This document shows, piece by piece, positions 6,474 to 12,170 of a DNA stretch of 12,170 nucleotides (its first letter is position 1; each line of letters opens with the position of its first letter). This stretch comes from Gammaproteobacteria bacterium (GTDB lineage Bacteria; Pseudomonadota; Gammaproteobacteria; SZUA-140). The stretch lies in the NCBI GenBank assembly GCA_026994735.1, contig JALWQD010000321.1, positions 683 through 12,852 on the forward strand, given 5' to 3'. The position numbers were made by a program, and so were the translations under genes. The notes beneath the pieces are model-generated. The model saw only the letters and a program-made list of their open reading frames with translations. It had not been told where the DNA came from and ran no database searches.

Positions 6474-7739
6474 ATGAATAGGAAAAATGCCTTTTATGCG
6501 CAATCAGGTGGCGTCACAGCTGTCATTAACAGTACGGCTTGCGGCCTCATCGAAAGTGCACGCCAATACCCGCAACAAATTGAAAAAGTCTTCGCTGGTC
6601 GCAATGGCATTATTGGTGCTCTGCGTGAAGAGTTAATTGATACCAGCTGCGAAAGCAAATCAGCCATTGCGGCTCTGCGTCATACACCGGGCGGCGCCTT
6701 CGGCAGTTGCCGTTACAAGCTAAAGGGCCTGGATGAATATCAACGTGAATACAAACGGCTGATCGACGTCTTTGCCGCGCATAATATCGGCTATTTTTTC
6801 TACAACGGTGGTGGCGACTCTGCCGATACCTGTCTCAAGGTTTCGCAACTTGCAGAGACCATGGGTTATCCTATCCAGGCCATACACATCCCGAAAACTG
6901 TCGACAACGACCTCCCGATCACCGATAACTGCCCCGGTTTTGGTTCGGTGGCCAAATACATTGCCATTGCCACACGAGAAGCCAGTTTTGATGTCGCCTC
7001 AATGGCAGAAAATTCAACCAAGGTCTTTGTCCTTGAAGTCATGGGCAGGCATGCCGGCTGGATTGCCGCAGCAGGTGGTATGGCTGCGACAAATGACTGT
7101 CCACTCCCCATCGTCATCCTATTTCCTGAAATCCCCTTCAATGAACAAAACTTCCTCGCTCGCATCCAGCAGCACGTCGAAACATCCGGCTATTGCTCTG
7201 TCGTCGTCTCTGAGGGCGTCAAAGACAGTCAGGGACAGTTTCTCGCCAATCAAGGCAGCAAAGATGCCTTTGGTCACGCACAACTAGGAGGGGTTGCACC
7301 GGTTATCGCTGCACAAATCCGGAACGGGCTGGGCTTCAAATATCATTGGGCTGTCGCTGATTATCTGCAACGGGCAGCCCGACATATCGCTTCGGCGACT
7401 GATGTTGAACAAGCCTATGCATTGGGAAAAGCAGCTGTAGAAATGGCACTTAATGGAGAAAATGCCATTATGCCCACCATCGAGCGCCTCACCGATACCC
7501 CCTATCATTGGCAAATTGGCAAGGCACCACTTGAGAACGTCGCAAATGTTGAAAAGATGATGCCAAGAGAGTTTATTTCGGTCGATGGTTTTGGCATTAC
7601 CGAAGCCTGTCGTCGCTATCTCCAACCACTCATCACCGGAGAAAGCTACCCACCCTATCAAGACGGCATGCCACAGTATATTCGTCTCAAGAGACAGCTA
7701 ACCAAGAAAAAACTGGCGAGCGACTTTGAGCTGCGCTAA
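6474..7739 (+). CDS. Pyrophosphate-dependent 6-phosphofructokinase
   Basis: Interconverts fructose 6-phosphate + PPi and fructose 1,6-bisphosphate + Pi, so it can work in glycolysis or gluconeogenesis. 421 residues from the ATG at 6474. Motifs are QSGGVTAVIN (10-19, phosphate-binding loop), GGGDS (112-116), PKTVDND (140-146) with the likely general base Asp144, and VMGRHAGW (189-196, sugar-phosphate binding). Asp115 and Lys141 sit where ATP enzymes have two glycines; together they mark PPi specificity. Gly114 replaces the acidic or amide residue normally found just before Asp115. SEGV (246-249) is also conserved. It belongs to the PPi-type family known from methanotrophs and related bacteria. 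The gene is divergent from adk and convergent with csrA. PPi specificity is an inference from residues, but a strong one. Confidence 0.9.
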   Translation: MNRKNAFYAQSGGVTAVINSTACGLIESARQYPQQIEKVFAGRNGIIGALREELIDTSCESKSAIAALRHTPGGAFGSCRYKLKGLDEYQREYKRLIDVFAAHNIGYFFYNGGGDSADTCLKVSQLAETMGYPIQAIHIPKTVDNDLPITDNCPGFGSVAKYIAIATREASFDVASMAENSTKVFVLEVMGRHAGWIAAAGGMAATNDCPLPIVILFPEIPFNEQNFLARIQQHVETSGYCSVVVSEGVKDSQGQFLANQGSKDAFGHAQLGGVAPVIAAQIRNGLGFKYHWAVADYLQRAARHIASATDVEQAYALGKAAVEMALNGENAIMPTIERLTDTPYHWQIGKAPLENVANVEKMMPREFISVDGFGITEACRRYLQPLITGESYPPYQDGMPQYIRLKRQLTKKKLASDFELR

Positions 7740-7745
7740 CTGCTT

Positions 7746-7800
7746 CAGGCAGGAAACCCTGGCATTAAGGATCGCTGGAAATCTCCAGGGAAAGGAGGGA
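7746..7800 (+). other. GGA-rich 3' untranslated stretch
   Basis: Six GGA triplets occur in about 50 bases just after the phosphofructokinase stop (7752, 7769, 7777, 7789, 7794 and 7798). Two small hairpins place GGA in a loop: CAGG (7746-7749) with CCTG (7758-7761), and CTCC (7783-7786) with GGAG (7794-7797). Such clusters are typical of RNAs that bind CsrA. It could be a 3' UTR binding region or part of a small RNA. No promoter for a separate RNA was found. Confidence 0.3.
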
Positions 7801-7885
7801 AGACCACTGACAGGGCACTTTATTTCCAAATTGACCGAAAATCGCGCTGTTTCTTCTCATACAGCAATTATTGCCCCCTCTGAAG

Positions 7886-7915
7886 AAGAAAAAAGGCCAG
7901 TAAATACCGGCCTTT
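7886..7915 (-). terminator. Rho-independent terminator of csrA (possibly bidirectional)
   Basis: AAAGGCC (7892-7898) pairs with GGCCTTT (7909-7915) around a 10-base loop. On the minus strand the hairpin runs into a T-rich tract (TTTTTTCTTCTTC), a good intrinsic terminator about 40 bases after the csrA stop. On the plus strand the hairpin is followed by only TTTCAAT, so it may stop phosphofructokinase transcripts less efficiently. Confidence 0.8.
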
Positions 7916-7955
7916 CAATATCATCCAGTGGCCATCACAGCCCAGACAGTCACGA

Positions 7956-8144
7956 TTACTCGCCACTGTTCTCATCACCGCGCTCTTTCTTGATCCTTTC
8001 GTAAATCTCTTCACGATGAACCGATACATCCTTCGGGGCATTGACACCAATGCGTACCTGACTGCCACGCACACCGAGTACTGTGACAGAGACCTCATCT
8101 CCAATAATCAGGGTTTCCCCTACCCTGCGGGTCAAGATCAACAT
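7956..8144 (-). CDS. csrA: Carbon storage regulator CsrA
   Basis: A dimeric RNA-binding protein that recognises GGA motifs, usually in hairpin loops near ribosome sites, and controls translation and mRNA stability of carbon metabolism, motility and biofilm genes. 62 residues, the normal length. The conserved N-terminal strand MLILTRRVGE (1-10) and the RNA-contacting Arg44 in VHREEI (42-47) are present, as is GVNAPKDV (33-40). The frame is open upstream, but ATG at 8144 is preceded by AAGGAG with 6-base spacing and begins the conserved protein. It follows nth on the same strand with a 154-base gap and ends in a strong terminator. It is convergent with the phosphofructokinase gene. Confidence 0.97.
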   Translation of the reverse strand: MLILTRRVGETLIIGDEVSVTVLGVRGSQVRIGVNAPKDVSVHREEIYERIKKERGDENSGE

Positions 8145-8298
8145 TATTGTCTCCTTCAAAATAGTTATAAAAACTATCAACCGCACAGCCGCCTGCATGC
8201 AAAGGTTTGATAACCACTCTGCATACACACAGGTCAGTCAATGGGTGCGCAGTCAAACTCCGCAACTGCGCGCCGTACCAAACATGAATTTTCCCGCC

Positions 8299-8934
8299 TC
8301 AAGCATCCCGCTTGTCGGGGAATTCGCAAAGATCGCTAACCACACAGCTTTGACAGCGAGGCTTTCTCGCTATGCAGGTATAACGACCCAAGAGAATCAG
8401 CCAATGATGTGCATGCAGAAGAAATGCCTCCGGCACAGCCGTCATCAAACGGTCCTCAACTTCTCGGACATTCTTACCCGCTGCCAGTCCGGTTCTGTTT
8501 GCAACCCTAAAGATATGAGTATCGACAGCTATCGTTGGCTTGCCAAAGGCAATATTGAGAACAACATTAGCAGTTTTACGACCAACACCAGGCAATGATT
8601 CAAGCGCTTTCCGCTCACCCGGGACATCGGCCCCATAACGCTGGCAGAGTATAGCGCATGTGGCGATGATATTCTTCGCCTTCGAGTTATAGAGGCCAAT
8701 AGTACGAATATAGGATTTTAATTCCTCGACGCCCAAGGCCAAAATCGCAGCCGCGGTATTGGCTTTCGCAAACAATGGCGCCGTTGCCTTGTTAACAGCC
8801 TTGTCGGTTGCTTGCGCAGAGAGCATGACGGCAATCAGCAATTCGAACGTCGAAGCATAAACCAGCTCGGTCTGAGGCGCTGCATCAACAGCCTCAAGCC
8901 GTCTAAAGAAGGTCTCTCTCTGAGCCGCATTCAT
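8299..8934 (-). CDS. nth: Endonuclease III (DNA glycosylase/AP lyase)
   Basis: Removes oxidised pyrimidines from DNA and cleaves the abasic site in base excision repair. 211 residues from the ATG at 8934, the same length as E. coli Nth and, from memory, aligning without gaps. The helix-hairpin-helix LPGVGRKTANVV (114-125) carries catalytic Lys120; Asp138 lies in VDTHIFRV (137-144). The [4Fe-4S] cluster ligands Cys187, Cys194, Cys197 and Cys203 (C-x6-C-x2-C-x5-C) are all present. The longer open frame upstream overlaps rsxE and is not conserved. No good ribosome site precedes the ATG, which lies 22 bases after the rsxE stop, so coupling to rsxE is likely. rsx followed by nth is the E. coli order. 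Confidence 0.97.
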   Translation of the reverse strand: MNAAQRETFFRRLEAVDAAPQTELVYASTFELLIAVMLSAQATDKAVNKATAPLFAKANTAAAILALGVEELKSYIRTIGLYNSKAKNIIATCAILCQRYGADVPGERKALESLPGVGRKTANVVLNIAFGKPTIAVDTHIFRVANRTGLAAGKNVREVEDRLMTAVPEAFLLHAHHWLILLGRYTCIARKPRCQSCVVSDLCEFPDKRDA

Positions 8935-8956
8935 AAGTGCTTTAATCTGCGTCCAT

Positions 8957-9646
8957 TCATGCCGGGTTTTCGACAGCCACAGCGGCAGGTGCCTTGACTG
9001 CGCTGTCTGCCTGTTGGCGCCGTTCATCAATGACATTTTTAATTGCAATCAGCAGGCCCAGGCCGATAAATGCACCCGGCGGCAGAATGGCCAACAAAAA
9101 GCCGCCGTAATCATCAACCAGCGTTATCTGCAAACCACGCGCGGCGTCACCAAACATCAAATGCGCATGAGCCAATAACGTGCCCTGGCCGAGACTTTCT
9201 CGCAAGGCACCGAGTACGACCAGCACCAGCGTAAACCCCAACCCCATCATGAAACCATCCAGCAGTGATGGCAGCAGAGGGTTCTTGGCGGCAAAAGCTT
9301 CTGCGCGTGCGATAATGGCACAGTTAGTCACGATAAGAGGAATAAAAATACCGAGCACTTTATAAAGATCATGCAGGTAAGCGTTCATCAGCAATTCAAT
9401 CGTCGTCACGATAGCGGCGATAACGAGGACAAAAACGGGGATACGAATCTCCGGACGCAACCAGCCGCGAATCAAGGAAACAGTACCATTGGACAACACC
9501 AGCGTCAGCAAGGTAGCCAAACCCAGCCCGAGCCCATTAATAACCGTCGTTGTCACCGCCAGCAGCGGGCACATACCAAGAATTTGAACCAGTGCAGGAT
9601 TGTTTTCCCAAAGCCCCTGGCGGGTAATTTGACGATAATCACTCAT
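8957..9646 (-). CDS. rsxE: Electron transport complex subunit RsxE/RnfE
   Basis: Integral membrane subunit of the Rnf/Rsx complex, which passes electrons between NADH and ferredoxin across the inner membrane with ion transport. 229 residues with about six hydrophobic segments. The conserved cysteines Cys26 in GMCPLLAV and Cys109 in VTNCAIIARA are present; in Rnf and Nqr complexes the equivalent pair, with cysteines of the RnfA/NqrE-type partner, holds an intramembrane iron-sulfur centre. GRP-like loop residues and NP.L motifs (NNPALVQ, 15-21) also fit. The C-terminal tail (about 205-229) is Ala/Val rich and poorly conserved. Its start overlaps the end of rsxG by 8 bases. Confidence 0.95.
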   Translation of the reverse strand: MSDYRQITRQGLWENNPALVQILGMCPLLAVTTTVINGLGLGLATLLTLVLSNGTVSLIRGWLRPEIRIPVFVLVIAAIVTTIELLMNAYLHDLYKVLGIFIPLIVTNCAIIARAEAFAAKNPLLPSLLDGFMMGLGFTLVLVVLGALRESLGQGTLLAHAHLMFGDAARGLQITLVDDYGGFLLAILPPGAFIGLGLLIAIKNVIDERRQQADSAVKAPAAVAVENPA

Positions 9647-10298
9647 GCTTTCTTTCCTTCTCCGGCATAATCGCCGGCGTACTAAAAATCATTTGCCGAT
9701 GACGATGATAGTAAAGCAGCGCCTGATGAACGGCCTTGACTACCGCCCGCGGCGAAATGGTAGCGCCGGTAAACTGATCAAAAACACCGCCATCCTTAAC
9801 AACATTCCAGCCCAACTCATCAGGATCCGTTAATGAGCGGCCATCAAACTGGTGAACCCAAGGACTGCGATCAACATCAATCCCATCACCCAAGCCAGGT
9901 GTCTCACGATGCTGAAGCACACGTACACCATAGAGACTCTCATCGGCTTTGATTGCCACGAGCATACGAATGTTCCCGTTGTAACCATCCGGAGCGACGA
10001 CTGTCATTATCGCTGCCACGGTCTTTTGGCCCAGTCTGGCCCGGTAAATCATCAATGCCTGGCTACTGCCGAGCCACTCTTTATTGACAACAGCGATCCG
10101 GTCACTGGTTAAATCATTATCATATTGCTGGCGTGGAATCAGTGTATTGAGCGTTTGCAACAAGGCTGCTTTTTCATTTTCAGCAATACGCTCTTCCGTC
10201 ATCAAATTAGTCGAGCTGACGAGCAAGGTGCCTGTAAAAGCAAACAGCCCCAGCACAACAGCTGTCACCGACATATGCCTGAGTAAGGCATGACTCAT
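9639..10298 (-). CDS. rsxG: Electron transport complex subunit RsxG/RnfG
   Basis: Periplasm-facing flavoprotein of the Rnf/Rsx complex. 219 residues from the ATG at 10298: one N-terminal membrane helix (about 8-28) followed by a soluble FMN-binding domain. TGATIS (177-182) is the flavinylation motif; Thr180 is the expected residue for covalent FMN attachment through a phosphoester bond, made by the Mg-dependent transferase ApbE, which is not in this window. GLGDGID (135-141) and ETPGLG context are typical of the domain. The open frame extends 36 codons upstream into rsxD, but the ATG that overlaps the rsxD stop as ATGA gives the usual length and indicates translational coupling. Confidence 0.95.
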   Translation of the reverse strand: MSHALLRHMSVTAVVLGLFAFTGTLLVSSTNLMTEERIAENEKAALLQTLNTLIPRQQYDNDLTSDRIAVVNKEWLGSSQALMIYRARLGQKTVAAIMTVVAPDGYNGNIRMLVAIKADESLYGVRVLQHRETPGLGDGIDVDRSPWVHQFDGRSLTDPDELGWNVVKDGGVFDQFTGATISPRAVVKAVHQALLYYHRHRQMIFSTPAIMPEKERKHE

Positions 10299-11371
10299 CG
10301 GACGTTGTGTCCAAAGACACGTGGCTTGAAATGTGTATCGATCAGGGGCACGGTCATATTCATCAAGAGCACGGCAAAAGCAACAGCATCCGGATAACCG
10401 CCCCATTGTCTGATAATGTAAACAAGCACCCCAATACCGACCCCATACAGCAAACGGCCCGGATTACTGGTCGCCGCCGTCACCGGGTCAGTGGCAATAA
10501 AAAAAGCACCGAGCATGATTGCCCCACTGAACATGTGAAACAACGGTGAAGCATGATGCGCACCATCAAAAGCATAGAAGACAAATGACAACAGGGCCAG
10601 GCTGCCAATCATCGCCAGCGGAATATGCCAACTAATAATGCGACGTCCAATGAGAATCAAACCACCGAGCAAATAGCCGGCATTGACCCATTCCCACCCC
10701 TTACCGCCGAACCAGCCAAAAATGGGAATAATACTCAACATATGACTCGTTTGATCATCCAGCCCCAGCTGAGCACGAATTTCCACCACTGTATTCCCCT
10801 GACCAAGATGATTCTTGAGGCTATCAAGTGGCGTTGCCTCAGTAAGAGCATCAAAAGTAAGGCCTGCGGGCAAATGGCCGCTGAAAATATAACTGAAAGT
10901 ATCGATGAAACCCAATGGCTGGGCACTGAAGGCAATCACCGGCAACCAGCTGGTCATCTCTCGCGGAAACGACACCAGCAGCATGACATAACCCAGCATT
11001 GCCGGATTGAACGGATTGTAGCCCAGGCCACCATAGAGTTGTTTCGCAACCACAATGGCAAAAAAAACACCGAGTACCGTGATCCACCAGGGCGACATCG
11101 GCGGCAAGGTCATTGCCAACAAAACACCCGTCACAGCAGCACTGCCATCCGTCAAAAATGGGCCTAATGGGCGACCACGCAGCTTTAACATCGCCGCTTC
11201 ACAGATCAGCGCGGTGCTTACAGCGATCGCCATATTAATCACTAAACCCCAACCAAAGAACCAGGTATAAGCAGCCAGACCAGGAATCAAGGCGAGCAAC
11301 ACTGTCACCATCACCCGGGTGACTGAATTCGCTGCATGAACATGTGGAGATGTTGCCGGCTTCAAAAACAT
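10295..11371 (-). CDS. rsxD: Electron transport complex subunit RsxD/RnfD
   Basis: Integral membrane flavoprotein of the Rnf/Rsx complex, homologous to NqrB. 358 residues with many hydrophobic segments. EATPL (178-182) is the flavinylation motif, with Thr180 as the probable covalent FMN site. GGLGYNPFNPAMLGYV (114-129) and ATDPVTAATSNPGRLLYG near the C terminus are family signatures. The frame also has a TTG at 11389 directly after the rsxC stop. I prefer the ATG at 11371 because it follows a G-rich ribosome site (GGGGGGTG, 3-base spacing from the last G) and begins with the usual short MFLKPATSPH leader. It overlaps rsxG by four bases at ATGA. Confidence 0.95.
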   Translation of the reverse strand: MFLKPATSPHVHAANSVTRVMVTVLLALIPGLAAYTWFFGWGLVINMAIAVSTALICEAAMLKLRGRPLGPFLTDGSAAVTGVLLAMTLPPMSPWWITVLGVFFAIVVAKQLYGGLGYNPFNPAMLGYVMLLVSFPREMTSWLPVIAFSAQPLGFIDTFSYIFSGHLPAGLTFDALTEATPLDSLKNHLGQGNTVVEIRAQLGLDDQTSHMLSIIPIFGWFGGKGWEWVNAGYLLGGLILIGRRIISWHIPLAMIGSLALLSFVFYAFDGAHHASPLFHMFSGAIMLGAFFIATDPVTAATSNPGRLLYGVGIGVLVYIIRQWGGYPDAVAFAVLLMNMTVPLIDTHFKPRVFGHNVR

Positions 11372-11389
11372 CGACACCCCCCGCTGCAA

Positions 11390-12170
11390 TCAATCCTGCT
11401 CATTTTTTCCTTCCTGTTTGCGTGCCTCACGCTTCTCGGCCGCCGCTTCGGAGCGCTGTTTTTCTGCCGCCTCCAAAGCGCTATTGCGCCGCTCTTCGGC
11501 ACGCGCCATAGCGGCATTGATTTCACCCTGACGCGCCGCCTTAGCCTTTTCTCGCCCCGGTGCAACGGCTGTTTTTTTGCGCTTCCGGCGGGCCTCGCGC
11601 TCAGCCTTCTCACGGGCCAGGCGTTGCTGGCGGGCATCATGTCGCTGGCGGGCCAGATCTGCTTTTTCCTTTTCTCGTTCCTTGATCCAGATATCACCCT
11701 TTGCATAACGATAATATTGCACCAATGGAATATGGCTCGGGCAAACATAGGAACAACAGCCACATTCAATACAGTCAAAGAGATTGTATTCCTGCACGCG
11801 ATCAAGGTCGCGAAATTTGCTGAACCAGTAGAGTTGCTGTGGTAACAGATTTATGGGACAGACATCAGCGCAGGCACCACAACGGATGCAGGGCATAACG
11901 GCCTGTTGGTCAATCGCTTCATGCCGCTGGGCAAGCAGGCAATTCGTTGTCTTGATCACAGGAATATCTGTACGCTGAAGCGCTATCCCCATCATCGGGC
12001 CGCCCATCACCAAGCGACCAAGGGCATCATAGTCTGTCGCACAGGCAGCCAGCAGATCATCCATCGAGGTACCCATAAGGACCTCCAGGTTTCGCGGACG
12101 ACCAACAGCCTCCCCCGTGACAGTAATATAGCGGGAAATCAATGGCTGACCAAGATTGATGGCCCTGTAA
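11390..12170 (-). CDS. rsxC: Electron transport complex subunit RsxC/RnfC, C-terminal part
   Basis: Peripheral subunit of Rnf/Rsx that takes electrons from NADH through FMN and iron-sulfur clusters. The frame stays open to the right end of the window, so the N-terminal NADH/FMN part is missing. Visible are GQPLISRYITVTGEAV (start of the SLBB-like domain), two ferredoxin-type [4Fe-4S] motifs, CIRCGACADVCP (11890-11855) and CIECGCCSYVCP (11773-11738), and a highly charged Lys/Arg/Glu/Ala-rich tail of about 95 residues that probably forms a coiled coil. Gammaproteobacterial RnfC proteins often have a longer, repetitive tail; this one is short and lacks clear repeats. It ends just before rsxD. 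rsxA and rsxB are expected beyond the window edge. Confidence 0.95.
   Translation of the reverse strand, partial: YRAINLGQPLISRYITVTGEAVGRPRNLEVLMGTSMDDLLAACATDYDALGRLVMGGPMMGIALQRTDIPVIKTTNCLLAQRHEAIDQQAVMPCIRCGACADVCPINLLPQQLYWFSKFRDLDRVQEYNLFDCIECGCCSYVCPSHIPLVQYYRYAKGDIWIKEREKEKADLARQRHDARQQRLAREKAEREARRKRKKTAVAPGREKAKAARQGEINAAMARAEERRNSALEAAEKQRSEAAAEKREARKQEGKNEQD

Noticed and set aside
6772..7287. 171-codon open frame on the plus strand
   Set aside because: It lies inside the phosphofructokinase gene in another frame, and the serine-rich product has no recognisable motif.
7726..8004. Open frame of 92 codons on the plus strand after the phosphofructokinase
   Set aside because: It overlaps the phosphofructokinase end, runs through the terminator and into antisense csrA, and its protein resembles no family.
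8300..8314. CAAGC-GGGAT-GCTTG hairpin on the minus strand at the end of nth, considered as a terminator
   Set aside because: It lies in the last codons and stop of nth and is followed by GGCGGGAAAATTC, with no T run.
8083..8598. 171-codon open frame on the plus strand
   Set aside because: It is antisense to the csrA start, its leader and the end of nth, with no ribosome site or family signature.
8943..8957. Tiny ATG-GAC-GCA-GAT-TAA frame between rsxE and nth
   Set aside because: Four codons with no ribosome site; chance occurrence is likely.
10625..11167. 180-codon open frame on the plus strand
   Set aside because: It is wholly antisense to rsxD, with a biased composition (Asn, Thr, Gln, His) expected from the complement of a membrane-protein gene.
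11336..11845. 169-codon open frame on the plus strand with hydrophobic stretches
   Set aside because: It is antisense to the rsxC tail and cysteine motifs; hydrophobicity comes from the complement of Lys/Glu/Arg-rich codons.

Overview
The window is a stretch of ordinary chromosome from a gammaproteobacterium. The best evidence is an rsxC-D-G-E-nth gene block in the same order as in Escherichia coli, an endonuclease III that aligns with the E. coli enzyme at the same 211-residue length, a gammaproteobacterial CsrA, and a birA-coaX-SPOR cluster. A pyrophosphate-type phosphofructokinase takes the place of the usual ATP enzyme. This is common in methanotrophic, methylotrophic and sulfur-oxidising gammaproteobacteria, but I cannot name the genus. 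No rRNA, tRNA, CRISPR array, insertion sequence or prophage gene is visible. Nearly all the sequence is coding.

Layout. 1-2331 (+): end of birA (biotin ligase), coaX (type III pantothenate kinase) and a membrane-anchored SPOR-domain protein, packed with almost no spacing and all in one reading frame. 2332-2662: a non-coding gap with a possible promoter and a degenerate palindromic element. 2663-3589 (+): an ADP-ribosylglycohydrolase-fold protein whose metal-binding and substrate-loop motifs are substituted. 6177-3631 (-): an adk-hemB-aroE operon (adenylate kinase, porphobilinogen synthase, shikimate dehydrogenase) with a good sigma70-type promoter. 6196-6473: the divergent control region. 6474-7739 (+): PPi-dependent phosphofructokinase. 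7740-7955: a GGA-rich 3' region and a terminator hairpin shared with csrA. 8144-7956 (-): csrA. 12170-8299 (-): rsxC (partial), rsxD, rsxG, rsxE and nth.

How the genes fit together. The left cluster makes cofactor-related products (biotinylation, CoA). The adk-hemB-aroE operon covers adenylate balance, tetrapyrrole synthesis and aromatic synthesis. Adenylate kinase and the PPi-dependent phosphofructokinase are read from one divergent region, which joins the recycling of AMP and the use of PPi, both products of biosynthetic ATP cleavage. The Rsx/Rnf complex couples NADH-ferredoxin redox chemistry to an ion gradient, and in E. coli it also resets the SoxR sensor.

No obviously new multi-gene system is present. 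The points most worth a second look are the apparent ADP-ribosylhydrolase pseudoenzyme, the one-stop-codon join between birA and coaX, possible CsrA-type RNA signals at both ends of the phosphofructokinase gene beside csrA, the zinc-type adenylate kinase LID, and a possible palindromic interspersed element at 2494-2614.
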